DNA of 18,096 nucleotides, taken from Acidobacteriota bacterium (GTDB lineage Bacteria > Acidobacteriota > Vicinamibacteria > Vicinamibacterales > UBA8438). The notes below the pieces were generated by a model. That model made no database searches, was not told where the DNA came from, and saw nothing but the letters and a program-made list of their open reading frames with translations. The DNA lies in NCBI GenBank assembly GCA_003533545.1, contig DQEK01000254.1:1-18096 (forward strand). Direction: 5' to 3'. Positions 7,327 through 14,906 of the stretch are shown piece by piece (position 1 is the stretch's first letter; each line of letters begins with the position of its first letter). The position numbers and the translations under genes are program-made.

Positions 7327-7332
7327 TATAAT
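7327..7332 (+). promoter_or_regulatory. Perfect TATAAT -10-like hexamer upstream of the SGNH hydrolase
   Basis: An exact TATAAT stands in this otherwise GC-rich 84-bp intergenic segment, 52 bases before the hydrolase ATG. No good -35 hexamer is found 15-18 bases upstream (the region reads CCCCGGAA), so the promoter call is tentative. The downstream GGAGG at 7372-7376, seven bases before the ATG, is a strong ribosome binding site. Confidence 0.35.
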
Positions 7333-7383
7333 GGCCAGTGGGAGAGGCGCGTTGTCGTCCCGACAGACCTTGGAGGAATTGAA

Positions 7384-8094
7384 ATGAAGCTCCGCCACAC
7401 ATCTTCGCTCGCGATTCTGCTGCTCCTCGTCGGCCTCGTTTCGACCGGTGCGGCCCAGCGCACCAGCGATCCGTCACGGTGGGCCAATGCAATCGACGCG
7501 TTCGATGCCGACGCCGCGAACCGCCCCAAGGGCGCCGTCGTCCTCACGGGTAGCTCTAGCTTCGCGCGATGGCGGACGATGGAAGCCGACCTGGCCCCGT
7601 TGACCGTGGTACCCCGCGGATTCGGCGGAAGCACCATGGCCGACGTGCTCTACTACGCGGACCGGCTCGTAAAGCCATATCAACCGCGCGCTGTGGTGCT
7701 CTACGAGGGTGATAACGACACGTTTTATGGCGTCGACCCGATGACTATTGCCGGTCAGCTCAAGCAGGTCATCATGAAAATCCACGCGGCTTTGCCGGAC
7801 ACCCGCGTGTATGTGCTCTCGGTGAAGCCGAGCTTGGCCAGAGTCAACGTCTGGGGTAAGGCGCAAGAAACCAGCGCACTCTACAAGCAAATCGCGGCTA
7901 GCGACGACCGGCTGCACTTCATCGACGTGGCCACGCCGTTCCTCAAGACCGACGGTACAGTCATGGACGACGTGTTCGTCGATGACGGCCTACACCTCAA
8001 CGACAAGGGCAACGCCATCTGGGCTAAAGCCATCAAGGACGTCCTAATGAAGACCGAAGCCAAGTTCGAGCTCGCGAAGGCGAGTGGAGAGTAA
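7384..8094 (+). CDS. Secreted SGNH/GDSL-type hydrolase
   Basis: A 236-residue protein with a clear signal peptide (MKLRHTSSLAILLLLVGLV, probable cleavage near GAA/QR). The SGNH blocks are visible in order: block I TGSSSFARW (residues 55-63), where the nucleophilic serine of the usual GDS motif sits as GSS; block II RGFGGST (78-84) with the oxyanion glycine; block III EGDND (108-112) matching GxND; and block V DGLHLN (201-206) with the Asp and His of the catalytic triad. The family comprises esterases, lipases and acyl- or acetyl-carbohydrate esterases, and substrate cannot be assigned. The start is fixed by GGAGG and by the signal peptide. Probably transcribed separately from the propeller gene 84 bp upstream. 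Confidence 0.88.
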   Translation: MKLRHTSSLAILLLLVGLVSTGAAQRTSDPSRWANAIDAFDADAANRPKGAVVLTGSSSFARWRTMEADLAPLTVVPRGFGGSTMADVLYYADRLVKPYQPRAVVLYEGDNDTFYGVDPMTIAGQLKQVIMKIHAALPDTRVYVLSVKPSLARVNVWGKAQETSALYKQIAASDDRLHFIDVATPFLKTDGTVMDDVFVDDGLHLNDKGNAIWAKAIKDVLMKTEAKFELAKASGE

Positions 8095-8156
8095 CCCTCG
8101 ATCGGAAATCAGACAGCCAGGCGTGCCCCACGGCGCAGTTAGGGCGCTCCTGCGTT

Positions 8157-8175
8157 TCTTGGTAAGACACCAAGA
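8157..8175. terminator. Perfect 7-bp hairpin in a convergent intergenic gap, possible weak terminator
   Basis: TCTTGGT (8157-8163) and ACCAAGA (8169-8175) are exact inverted repeats around a 5-base loop, in the 114-bp gap where the SGNH hydrolase (+) and VWA gene (-) converge. The location fits a bidirectional terminator, but neither side has a U-tract (GGGGG follows on the plus strand, AAACG on the minus), so intrinsic termination is doubtful. Confidence 0.25.
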
Positions 8176-8208
8176 GGGGGTAGACCGTTCAGCGGATCGA
8201 CGGAAAAC

Positions 8209-9381
8209 TCAGGGGTGTGTTCCCCACATTAGTTCCGCGACAAACCCGGCCGGGATGCCCACCAGCAGCAGTGCCATGCAGACTAGTAGCAGGCGCGCAT
8301 AAATTGGCACCTTGACGGCTCGGTGTGTCAGTTCGACCTGCACCGTTTCGGCTTCGTCGATCGCCTCGTAAGCCCGCACCAATCCGTCGGCATCGTTGAC
8401 GTCGAAGTAGTCTCCCCCAAACTCGCGAATCGTATCGATCAACCCCTGGGTGTTACTGGTCTGTAAATTGGACGCCGACCCTTGCCGCCGGTTGCGCGCC
8501 AAACGGGTTTCATTCGCATTGATAAAAATCATGTAGGGCACGATGTTCCGCTTGGCAAGCTCCACAAACTCAACCTCCGGAATCTCATCAACGTCTGCAT
8601 CGGTCACGATTAGGAGGGCCCGACTCGGCGTCCCTCCAGCAGACAACGTCGCCACATCACGATCGAAGTGACTCACCACCGACTGCAGTGCCCTGATAAT
8701 GTTGGTATTTCCCTCGCTGTCAATGATGCGCACTTTGTCCTCTGGCACAAAGGTGCGGTCGATAGGAGTCCCCGACTGCGCGGCCAGAATCCGGACGATG
8801 GCGTAAGGGGCATCCATAACCTGGAAGAAGTACAACTCGTCATCGATGACGAAGTCGTCAACCATGTACGGAAACGAAGAAAAGAGCCACAGCGCAACCC
8901 GGTCGTTTTTGTCGCGACGCATCTCCAGAAATTCCAGATGCGCCTCCCTCGCTACCTGTGCCCGAGACTTCCCGGTACCAGCGAACTCCCAGGACATCGA
9001 TAACGACGTGTCAACTAGGTCGATACGGATGCGCGAATCCATATCGCCAGCGACCTCTTCGGTCGCAGTCAGATAGGGATCGGCCATGGCCAGCAGCAAC
9101 ACAGCCAGCGCAAGCCCCAGCAGCAACTTCGGCAAGTTGTACAACGCACGTCCCCAGACCCCGCGCTGAAACCGCCGTGCGATGACGTGACCAGAGTGCT
9201 CTCGATGGTTCGCACGAGCGGTTAGCCACAGACGCATCAGGGTCAGTGCCGCGACCAAAGAGACGGCTATCGCCAACACGTAAGTCAGGCCAATGTCCGT
9301 GAAGCGGACCTGGTTCGGGTCCGTGCCGAACAGTTCCTGCGCACGCGTGCGAAGAAAATCAGTGAACGCTGTCCAGTCCAT
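8209..9381 (-). CDS. Membrane-anchored von Willebrand factor type A (BatA-like) protein
   Basis: A 390-residue protein. Two N-terminal hydrophobic segments (about 30-50 and 85-101) and one C-terminal segment (about 362-384) flank a VWA domain, as in Bat proteins. The metal-ion-dependent adhesion site is complete: DTSLS (Asp124, Ser126, Ser128), the Thr in GNTNIIRAL (Thr226) and the Asp in VTDADVD (Asp261). A longer-than-usual segment (about 170-225, including DDFVIDDELYFFQ) lies between the first VWA motifs. The usual partners (MoxR ATPase, DUF58 protein, BatB) are not in the window. No clear Shine-Dalgarno precedes the ATG; a TTGACG-17-TTTCAT element just upstream would give a near-leaderless transcript. 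The role is probably as an envelope protein-interaction or stress factor; partner unknown. Confidence 0.82.
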   Translation of the reverse strand: MDWTAFTDFLRTRAQELFGTDPNQVRFTDIGLTYVLAIAVSLVAALTLMRLWLTARANHREHSGHVIARRFQRGVWGRALYNLPKLLLGLALAVLLLAMADPYLTATEEVAGDMDSRIRIDLVDTSLSMSWEFAGTGKSRAQVAREAHLEFLEMRRDKNDRVALWLFSSFPYMVDDFVIDDELYFFQVMDAPYAIVRILAAQSGTPIDRTFVPEDKVRIIDSEGNTNIIRALQSVVSHFDRDVATLSAGGTPSRALLIVTDADVDEIPEVEFVELAKRNIVPYMIFINANETRLARNRRQGSASNLQTSNTQGLIDTIREFGGDYFDVNDADGLVRAYEAIDEAETVQVELTHRAVKVPIYARLLLVCMALLLVGIPAGFVAELMWGTHP

Positions 9382-9397
9382 GAGCGATCAATACAAA

Positions 9398-9426
9398 ATG
9401 AAAGCGCCGCAGCGCCGAACCGTCAA
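9398..9426 (-). promoter_or_regulatory. Possible sigma70-like promoter of the VWA gene
   Basis: TTGACG (9421-9426) and TTTCAT (9398-9403) on the minus strand are 17 bases apart, with five and four of six consensus matches. The predicted start of transcription is within about 10 bases of the ATG at 9381, which fits the lack of a Shine-Dalgarno. The rest of the 250-bp gap 9382-9631 shows no gene, strong hairpin or repeat. Confidence 0.3.
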
Positions 9427-9631
9427 GGTTGGAACGGCGGGCCACCGGCGAGCGCCCGCGGCCACGGAAAATATGACGCGTTCACTGCGGACCGGCACCG
9501 ACTCGCGTGTTGAGCCTGGGTGCCACAACCATCCTTCCGCGCACCCCACTATCCCCCTTTTATCGACGATACCCCCAAAAGATCTGCCAATGCTACAGCT
9601 GGTCTCAGGCCGGTTCAATGGTGAACGGCGC

Positions 9632-10549
9632 TCATTCGGGTATCCCAGGGCGTTCGATCCGTGTAAGCACCAGGGCCGTCAGCACCAGAGCCGCCCCGGT
9701 CGCCTTGGTCAAGCCAATAGGTTCCCCAAGGGTAACGGCAGCCACTGTCATCGCTACCACAGGCACCAGATTTGAGTAGACCGACGTTCTAGCAACACCA
9801 AGCCGCTGTACACCGGTGTACCAGAGCACGTAGCAAAGTGAGAGCGCCAGCACCCCCGACCCGGCGGTCGCCGGCCAAGCCCACCAAGTAACCTCCGACC
9901 AGTCAAGGCTAATCAGTGACGGAACGGCAAACGGTAGGAACGCCACCGAGCCGGTCGCCATCGTGCACGCCGTCACCTGCAGAGGGCTGTAACGCTGCAA
10001 CAGACGCCGTGACCCGATGGTATACCAGCCCCAGCACCACACCGATCCGATGATGAGCAGGTCACCGGAAAGCGTTTCGCGCGCCACCTGGGCCCCGACC
10101 CCCACGATCAAATACACGCCAACGATCGCCAAGACCACCCCGGCCCACTGCCACCGACCCACTGGCTCTCGACGGCGACTCACAGCGTTCAGTAGCAGCA
10201 CCGTAACGGGCAGACACCCGAGAATCAACGAACTGTTCGTCACGCTGGTCCGAGCTAACCCAAGGACAAACAGCAACTGATAGCCGCAATGACCGGTAAT
10301 TCCCAAACCGACCAAATGGGGCCAATCGGATCGCTGGGGCAACGCGGTTCCAGAACATCGCGCGATCACCACCAGCACCGGGCACGCGAGCGCGAGCCGG
10401 AGGGCATTGAAACCAAGTGGTGGAATCTGCTCGACCGTGGCCTTGACGACAGCGAAGTTGCTTCCCCAGATGATGACTACCAGGAGCAACAACGCGTCGG
10501 TCGGCGTGAAATAGGAACGGGTAGATGCCACTGCGGATCGACGGCGCAC
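9632..10549 (-). CDS. EamA/DMT-family transporter
   Basis: A 305-residue integral membrane protein with about ten predicted hydrophobic segments arranged as two EamA repeats, the standard size and layout of the drug/metabolite transporter superfamily. The first repeat opens with DALLLLVVIIWGSNFAVVK followed by PPLGFNALRLALACPV, the classic N-terminal EamA signature; the second runs from about LLIIGSVWCWGWYTIGSR to the end, with SVYSNLVPVVAMTVAAVTLGEP, a typical EamA half-repeat ending. The start is taken as GTG at 10547-10549, there being no suitable ATG; a second GTG six codons later is possible. Family members export amino acids, nucleosides or other metabolites; substrate unknown. The gene begins just downstream of the terminator of the preceding operon, so it has its own transcription. 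Confidence 0.88.
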   Translation of the reverse strand: MRRRSAVASTRSYFTPTDALLLLVVIIWGSNFAVVKATVEQIPPLGFNALRLALACPVLVVIARCSGTALPQRSDWPHLVGLGITGHCGYQLLFVLGLARTSVTNSSLILGCLPVTVLLLNAVSRRREPVGRWQWAGVVLAIVGVYLIVGVGAQVARETLSGDLLIIGSVWCWGWYTIGSRRLLQRYSPLQVTACTMATGSVAFLPFAVPSLISLDWSEVTWWAWPATAGSGVLALSLCYVLWYTGVQRLGVARTSVYSNLVPVVAMTVAAVTLGEPIGLTKATGAALVLTALVLTRIERPGIPE

Positions 10550-10579
10550 AGGTCACTCGCTTGGCCACGCTGCCAACAG

Positions 10580-10613
10580 AAAAAAGGCGCCAGGGGCACA
10601 GCCCCAGGCGCCT
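10580..10613 (-). terminator. Rho-independent terminator of the secreted-protein operon
   Basis: Read on the minus strand, AGGCGCC and GGGGC pair with their complements around a 3-base loop (10598-10600), forming a 12-bp stem interrupted by one A·A (T·T) mismatch, followed immediately by six T residues (complement of 10580-10585). It lies 51 bases after the DUF6152 gene stop. Hairpin strength, U-tract and position all agree. It also insulates the EamA gene. Confidence 0.88.
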
Positions 10614-10664
10614 CATAATACTGGCTGGACTAACCTACGCCAGCGCGGGCCGGCGCCACGAGCG

Positions 10665-11117
10665 TTATTCTGGTTCGGTTACGTCGCGGCCATCCCTGGG
10701 CGCGCCGGTACCGGACGACCCCATGAAGAACTTTCGGCCGTCTTCAAAGGTCACATCGCGCCCGTTGGCCCGAGCGCTCCGGTCCTTGCTCTGATAGCCA
10801 TCGACAACAATCGTCGCGCCTACCGGGATCGTGTCGCGCGAAAGGCCGCGGCGTAACAGGGTATTCGGGGTGCCGCCCTCGACCATCCAGACCATTTTGT
10901 CGCCGTCATCACCCGTAACCTCCACGTGGATCCAGGTATGGGGATTCACCCACTCCACCTTCACCACCGGGCCACGCAACACTACTGGTCGGTTCGGGTC
11001 AAACTCGGCACCAAACGCGTGGTGAGCGCCGGCGGGCACACCAGCCGTCACAACCAGACCGGCCAAAGCCAGCGTCGCCATACCGATTCTGAACATCACC
11101 GGGGTCTGCTTACGCAT
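10665..11117 (-). CDS. DUF6152 family secreted protein
   Basis: A 150-residue exported protein. The signal peptide spans about residues 1-31, with likely cleavage AGA/HHAF. The mature N-terminus HHAFGAEFDPNRPVVLRG and the following VVKVEWVNPHTWIHVEV are the hallmark of the DUF6152 family, a small beta-barrel-like (OB-fold-suggestive) secreted protein common in Acidobacteriota and Proteobacteria. Also conserved: VEGGTPNTLLRRG, then VDGYQSKD and NGRDVTFEDGRKFF near the end. No catalytic residues are known to me for this family. AGGAG (11125-11129) lies seven bases before the ATG. Third and last gene of an operon with two WEGDTLVV-type secreted proteins, followed by the terminator. Function unknown; ligand or metal binding is a guess from the HH motif only. 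Confidence 0.88.
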   Translation of the reverse strand: MRKQTPVMFRIGMATLALAGLVVTAGVPAGAHHAFGAEFDPNRPVVLRGPVVKVEWVNPHTWIHVEVTGDDGDKMVWMVEGGTPNTLLRRGLSRDTIPVGATIVVDGYQSKDRSARANGRDVTFEDGRKFFMGSSGTGAPRDGRDVTEPE

Positions 11118-11166
11118 CGTCGTTCTCCTGACAGTGTTGATACGAGCCTCGTTACAACCGAAATGC

Positions 11167-12279
11167 CTACCGGGTCGGGTTCACAACCCCCTCTGGTTCC
11201 TCGCCGCGGAAATCAGCCTCAAGCAAGCGCGCACCCTTCATGATGCCCTCAAGCGCATAGTTCGCCTCGTGACAGGCGTACTCGAACACCTTGTTGGGAC
11301 TACGCGGCCACGCATACTCGCCAGTAAACGGCGCCGTCCAGACTGTCGGATCCTCAACGGTGAAGGTATAGATAAGACTATCGGCACTCTCAAGACGGAA
11401 CCGCTCCGTCACCTTCATGTTTCCGGTACCCTGCGAAAAGGCGGGCCGATCCACAAAATTCGTGGTTTCAACCACAAGAGTATCGCCTTCCCACCAACCG
11501 ATCGAATCACCCAGCCACTTCTTAATCTCTGGAGGATCGTGCTCCGCGTTCATTCGAACGATGCGCGCGTCGTGCACCATCTCAATAAGGATCATCACCG
11601 TATCTTCGGTCTGCACAATCCGCTTGTGATTGTTATACAGAGCCGGAAGCATCGGCGGTCCGGATGTCGAGCTGAAAGTCAGAATGCAGCGCTCTGCGTA
11701 GGGACGCTGCTCCATGTTGTCGTAGGGCCCCGGTGCGTCGAGTCCCGCCTCCAGCCAGTACGCCGTGCCGTCGTTCGTGAATCTCCGGATCCCCCCGCCT
11801 CGAGCCTCGCGCGCCGCGCGTTGGGCGGCACGATTAGCCTCCGTCCGAGATGGGTACCGACCGTCTGGTGGATCGATAAGAATCGACGTACGCCACTGCC
11901 CGTCCACCTTGAAGGCTCCCGTGCCATTGTCGATCCAGAAGGTGTTGTAACCCCCGACGTTCCCGGCAGCACCGGCCGATCCGTCACCGCCCTGTGGCGG
12001 AGCCCCACGATTGGGATCACTGGGCGCGTTGCGTTCCTCTCGGCGTAAGCGTGCCGTTTCCGCCAGTTCAGCGGCTTCCTCGTCGGTTAAGGACATCTTC
12101 TCTGCCAAATCGGACGGTCGCTGCATCGGCGTCAGCGTCGACACATCGTAGGTACCGGACAGATCCGGACGACCACTCGCCGTCCGCGGGATGTCACCGT
12201 CTTGCGCTGTGACGATGGGCGCGACAACCAAACCCACTACCGCCAGTGCGCCGAGACATGTCGTGATTCGGCTGTGCAT
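11167..12279 (-). CDS. Secreted hypothetical protein, WEGDTLVV family (paralogue 1)
   Basis: A 370-residue protein of no known function. The ATG at 12279 is chosen because GAGGAG (12286-12291) sits six bases upstream and it starts a proper signal peptide (cleavage near VTA/QD, residue 25); a longer frame to 12348 lacks both and overlaps the upstream gene. The mature protein begins IPRTASGRPDLSGTYD, a signature shared with many Acidobacteriota secreted proteins. A Gly/Ala/Pro/Arg-rich stretch (about 85-165) looks unstructured. The C-terminal half has GWWEGDTLVVETTNF (261-275), VTERFRL, then YTFTVEDPTVW, resembling the same motifs in the neighbouring paralogue. Middle gene of the operon; 49 bp before the DUF6152 gene. 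I see no catalytic motif. Confidence 0.82.
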   Translation of the reverse strand: MHSRITTCLGALAVVGLVVAPIVTAQDGDIPRTASGRPDLSGTYDVSTLTPMQRPSDLAEKMSLTDEEAAELAETARLRREERNAPSDPNRGAPPQGGDGSAGAAGNVGGYNTFWIDNGTGAFKVDGQWRTSILIDPPDGRYPSRTEANRAAQRAAREARGGGIRRFTNDGTAYWLEAGLDAPGPYDNMEQRPYAERCILTFSSTSGPPMLPALYNNHKRIVQTEDTVMILIEMVHDARIVRMNAEHDPPEIKKWLGDSIGWWEGDTLVVETTNFVDRPAFSQGTGNMKVTERFRLESADSLIYTFTVEDPTVWTAPFTGEYAWPRSPNKVFEYACHEANYALEGIMKGARLLEADFRGEEPEGVVNPTR

Positions 12280-12313
12280 TTCAAGCTCCTCTAGTCGCAA
12301 AGAACGAAAACGC

Positions 12314-13153
12314 CTACCTGGGAAGTGGCGTCCGGCGCCACTCGCCAAACAACAACTCTTCCACGAACTCGACGCACCGGAAATCCATCAGCCGAGCATT
12401 CTCTTCGATGCGCCGATAAATCGGCATCTTAATCGTAAACGGTTCGGTGAGCACGACCGGGTCTTCGATAGTCGCTTCGTAGTCGATGTGGTCTGGGCTG
12501 ATCATCGTGTAGCGCTCAACCACGTGAAGCTGCGTGCTGTGATGACTCCCAGCCCTGTCGAACCACGTCCCGTCGAGGAGCCCAGTCACATCGACAACCA
12601 GCGTGTCACCTTCCCAGTTCCCGACCGACCATCCCATCCAAGAGTCGACCTGCGAGGGTCCAGGATTGTCCATATAGATGTCGCGAACCGCCCCGGCAAA
12701 CTGATAAGCGATGAAGACATCTGTCTCGCTCTGAATGATCTGGAACGGCATCGGCATGTAGGTAGCTCGCGGCACCCCCGGCATGTAGCACTTCACTTCG
12801 GGAGAACGGTCGATCCACTCGGCCATGTTCTCTTCTTTGAGGGCACGCGCCTCTGCCGTATACGGAATCTTGCCGCCACCAACGATGACACCCAAGCTGC
12901 CGGGCACCGCACCCACCGCCCCCATGCGCAACGTAGGAATGGCCGGTACCGGGTTCACCGGGCCTTCACGCATCTGTAGCGAGTGGCGGGCCATGTGCGG
13001 CTCGAGGTCGTAGTTCGCCTCGTTCAACACCTGCCAAATCCCACTCATGTCGGGATGGCCGTCGGCTAACCGGGGAATATCCTGCGCCGCCACCGGGTTT
13101 ACCGCGAGAAGCAGAGCCACAACCGAGACGAAAACACCGACCGATGCCTTCAT
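12314..13153 (-). CDS. Secreted hypothetical protein, WEGDTLVV family (paralogue 2)
   Basis: A 279-residue exported protein. Two in-frame ATGs lie four codons apart; the inner one at 13153 is preferred because GGAG lies six bases upstream (13158-13161 region), inside the extra codons. The signal peptide ends near VAA/QD (residue 24), followed by IPRLADGHPDMSGIWQ, parallel to the neighbour's IPRTASGRPDLSGTYD. Shared core motifs: GNWEGDTLVVDVTGL (178-192), VVERY (211-215), HIDYEATIEDP (222-232). Two Cys (122, 260) might pair. First gene of the operon, 34 bp before paralogue 1. It is probably the product of an old duplication with divergence. Function unknown; these families are abundant in Vicinamibacterales and usually annotated hypothetical. 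Confidence 0.82.
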   Translation of the reverse strand: MKASVGVFVSVVALLLAVNPVAAQDIPRLADGHPDMSGIWQVLNEANYDLEPHMARHSLQMREGPVNPVPAIPTLRMGAVGAVPGSLGVIVGGGKIPYTAEARALKEENMAEWIDRSPEVKCYMPGVPRATYMPMPFQIIQSETDVFIAYQFAGAVRDIYMDNPGPSQVDSWMGWSVGNWEGDTLVVDVTGLLDGTWFDRAGSHHSTQLHVVERYTMISPDHIDYEATIEDPVVLTEPFTIKMPIYRRIEENARLMDFRCVEFVEELLFGEWRRTPLPR

Positions 13154-13234
13154 TCGAAACTCCATGAAAAACCAGCTAAACGCGCCGCATCACCGCCATC
13201 GTCAACTCCCATATCGGGATTTCAGAGCGGGGTT

Positions 13235-13240
13235 ATTGTA
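13235..13240 (-). promoter_or_regulatory. Possible -10 element for the secreted-protein operon
   Basis: TACAAT on the minus strand (complement of 13235-13240) matches five of six -10 positions, 82 bases before the ATG at 13153, in the 115-bp gap after the LysM gene. The -35 at 17 bases spacing reads TGGTTC, a poor match, so this is only a candidate. Confidence 0.25.
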
Positions 13241-13268
13241 GAACGGTTGCACGCCCAGAACCAGAACT

Positions 13269-14027
13269 CTATGGCAACGTGAGCCGCTGCCCGGGGCGGA
13301 TCCGGGTGGATGACAACTTATTTACCTGTCGAAGCGCCCGTAGTGAAATGTCGTACCGACGCGCTATCTGCCAGAGGGTGTCTCCGCGGCGAACCGTGTA
13401 GGAGCGAAGCGAGATCGGCGACCCAGACGAACCCAGACCGGTCAATCTACCGACGTAGAACGCGTATTGTTCGGGAAACACGGCCACGTGGTAGTGAGGC
13501 GGGTGGCGCTCGGCCGTCGCTTCCAGAACACCCCTGGATTCTAGCGATAGCAGCGTCCGTTCCAACCAGCGGCGGCACCGACCCGCAGGCCGTCGAAGAT
13601 CAAGTGCCATGCCGGTCGGGTGCACGGAACGATCTGAAGCATTCCGTGGTTGATGTGATAGCGGCCGTGTCAGGCTGGTCACCACCAGCCGTTCTCCACA
13701 GGCCCGCCGATATTGACTAGCGAGGCGAGCAATAAAGAGTCTCACCTCCGGGCGCGCGACCGGAAACGAGACATCCTTCAGCCGATAGTCCCGGTTGCTG
13801 TCAACTGGCACCAAATAGCCAGCGGCAACGAACCGGTGCACTTGTCCGGGTTCACCCAAATACGTGAAGTCATGCGAGACCGCCTGCGCAGTCTGCAAAT
13901 CGAGAGCCCCTCGGCTCCCTCGGAGACTCTGGGCTGAAGCATACCCACCGAACAGACCCACACTGACCGCCAGGCACACGAGTCCGAGTCCCGCCCTCAC
14001 CCGAGTGCCTAATCCCAATCGAATCAA
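13269..14027 (-). CDS. Secreted DUF5715/M15-like peptidase domain with C-terminal LysM
   Basis: A 252-residue protein with signal peptide (cleavage near ASA/QS, residue 32). The middle domain (about 75-190) resembles DUF5715 and the M15/VanY carboxypeptidase fold: VRLFIARLASQYRRACGE, TSLTRP (117-122), SVHPTGMALD (134-143, the SxHxxGxAxD zinc motif with His136 and Asp143) and HYHVAVF (178-184) with the further His ligands. The C-terminal LysM (209-252), YTVRRGDTLWQIARRYDIS then RIRPGQRLTLP, binds glycan. It probably acts on peptidoglycan in the periplasm or outside. The start is TTG at 14025-14027, supported by AGGAAGGG (14034-14041) six bases upstream and the correct signal-peptide length. 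Enzymatic activity is inferred from conserved ligands only. Confidence 0.85.
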   Translation of the reverse strand: MIRLGLGTRVRAGLGLVCLAVSVGLFGGYASAQSLRGSRGALDLQTAQAVSHDFTYLGEPGQVHRFVAAGYLVPVDSNRDYRLKDVSFPVARPEVRLFIARLASQYRRACGERLVVTSLTRPLSHQPRNASDRSVHPTGMALDLRRPAGRCRRWLERTLLSLESRGVLEATAERHPPHYHVAVFPEQYAFYVGRLTGLGSSGSPISLRSYTVRRGDTLWQIARRYDISLRALRQVNKLSSTRIRPGQRLTLP

Positions 14028-14033
14028 TGCTCG

Positions 14034-14041
14034 CCCTTCCT
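14034..14041 (-). promoter_or_regulatory. Ribosome binding site supporting a TTG start of the LysM gene
   Basis: AGGAAGGG on the minus strand ends six bases before the TTG at 14025-14027. No ATG or GTG in the same frame would preserve the basic n-region of the signal peptide, so this site decides the start. Confidence 0.5.
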
Positions 14042-14132
14042 ATCGATCGTGAGGCTCCGCTGACCGGCGGTGCGATCTCGTTAGGTAATGTCGGCTGTCG
14101 CGCCGTCAAACATTAGTGGATGCCAGGCGGGC

Positions 14133-14852
14133 TTACGAGAGGAAATATCTGGCAATCACGATACCCCCAGCGACTGTGGCAACCGAAAGGACGGCCCGGC
14201 GAGTATGGCCCCGGTCGAGGCGCGAGGCGATGCGCCGAGACACCAGAAACCCGAACAGGGCCCCAGGAATCAGCATAAGCGTCAACCGGATCTCCTCACG
14301 ACCAAATCGTCCCACCAGAAGCAGCGCCAGAAGCGACATTACCGTTCCGACGAGAAAAACGATCGACAACGTCCCGCGAACCTGCGCCCCGGGAGCGTGT
14401 TGGTAGAGCAGCGCCACAGGCGGCCCACCGATCGAGGCGATGGTGCCCATGATGCCCGACAATGCTCCACCCGTCAGTAATGCAAGGGGCCGAGGTTCGA
14501 CGTGTAATCCCGACACGCTAATAGCCACCGCCAGCAGCACCATAAAACCGAACACGAGGCTCAATTGTTCTGCCGGCAAAACAGCCAAGACCCCTGCCGC
14601 CGGAATCGTGCCGGCGAACCGACCAGCCACGGCCCACCGTACCCCAGCAACGTCGATGGCCTGGCGCTCGCGTAGTGCCAGCATCATCGTGAAGAACATG
14701 GTCGAGGCCAGAATCGGTCCAGGCACCAAGCGGCTGTCGATCAGGATGAGGAGGGGCGACCCGAAAAGGCCCATGCCAAAACCGACAGCCCCCTGCAAGG
14801 TAAAGCCCACAGCACTACACAACATGATGAGAAACGTATCGAGTGTAGACAT
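14133..14852 (-). CDS. TauE/SafE family (sulfite exporter-like) membrane permease
   Basis: A 239-residue polytopic membrane protein, near the family's usual 240-260. The two TauE/SafE half-repeat motifs are visible: GFTLQGAVGFGMGLFGSPLL (about 16-35) and GALSGIMGTIASIGGPPVALL (about 128-148), both with the Gly/Pro-rich re-entrant signature. Seven to eight hydrophobic segments are evident. The ATG at 14852 is chosen since the frame's longer 32-residue extension would overlap the divergent Nudix gene and is not hydrophobic; no Shine-Dalgarno is obvious. Family members transport sulfite, sulfoacetate or other organosulfur anions, but many are of unknown substrate and no sulfur gene is adjacent. 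Follows no partner within 100 bp on the same strand; the LysM gene is 105 bp downstream. Confidence 0.85.
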   Translation of the reverse strand: MSTLDTFLIMLCSAVGFTLQGAVGFGMGLFGSPLLILIDSRLVPGPILASTMFFTMMLALRERQAIDVAGVRWAVAGRFAGTIPAAGVLAVLPAEQLSLVFGFMVLLAVAISVSGLHVEPRPLALLTGGALSGIMGTIASIGGPPVALLYQHAPGAQVRGTLSIVFLVGTVMSLLALLLVGRFGREEIRLTLMLIPGALFGFLVSRRIASRLDRGHTRRAVLSVATVAGGIVIARYFLS

Positions 14853-14906
14853 ATGTATGGGTCGGTGCAGCGAACGCGAAGGCCACGTAGCGTACCATGG
14901 AGCCGA

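Noticed and set aside
9382..9631. Possible small gene, RNA or terminator in the 250-bp gap between the EamA and VWA genes
   Set aside because: Short open frames here lack motifs; a GTTCA/TGAAC mini-hairpin near the EamA stop has no U-tract; nothing beyond a candidate promoter is supportable.
12191..12979. A 262-codon plus-strand open frame antisense to the WEGDTLVV paralogue 2
   Set aside because: No ribosome binding site, His/Arg/Pro-rich, no recognisable fold; the opposite strand has a signal peptide and family motifs.
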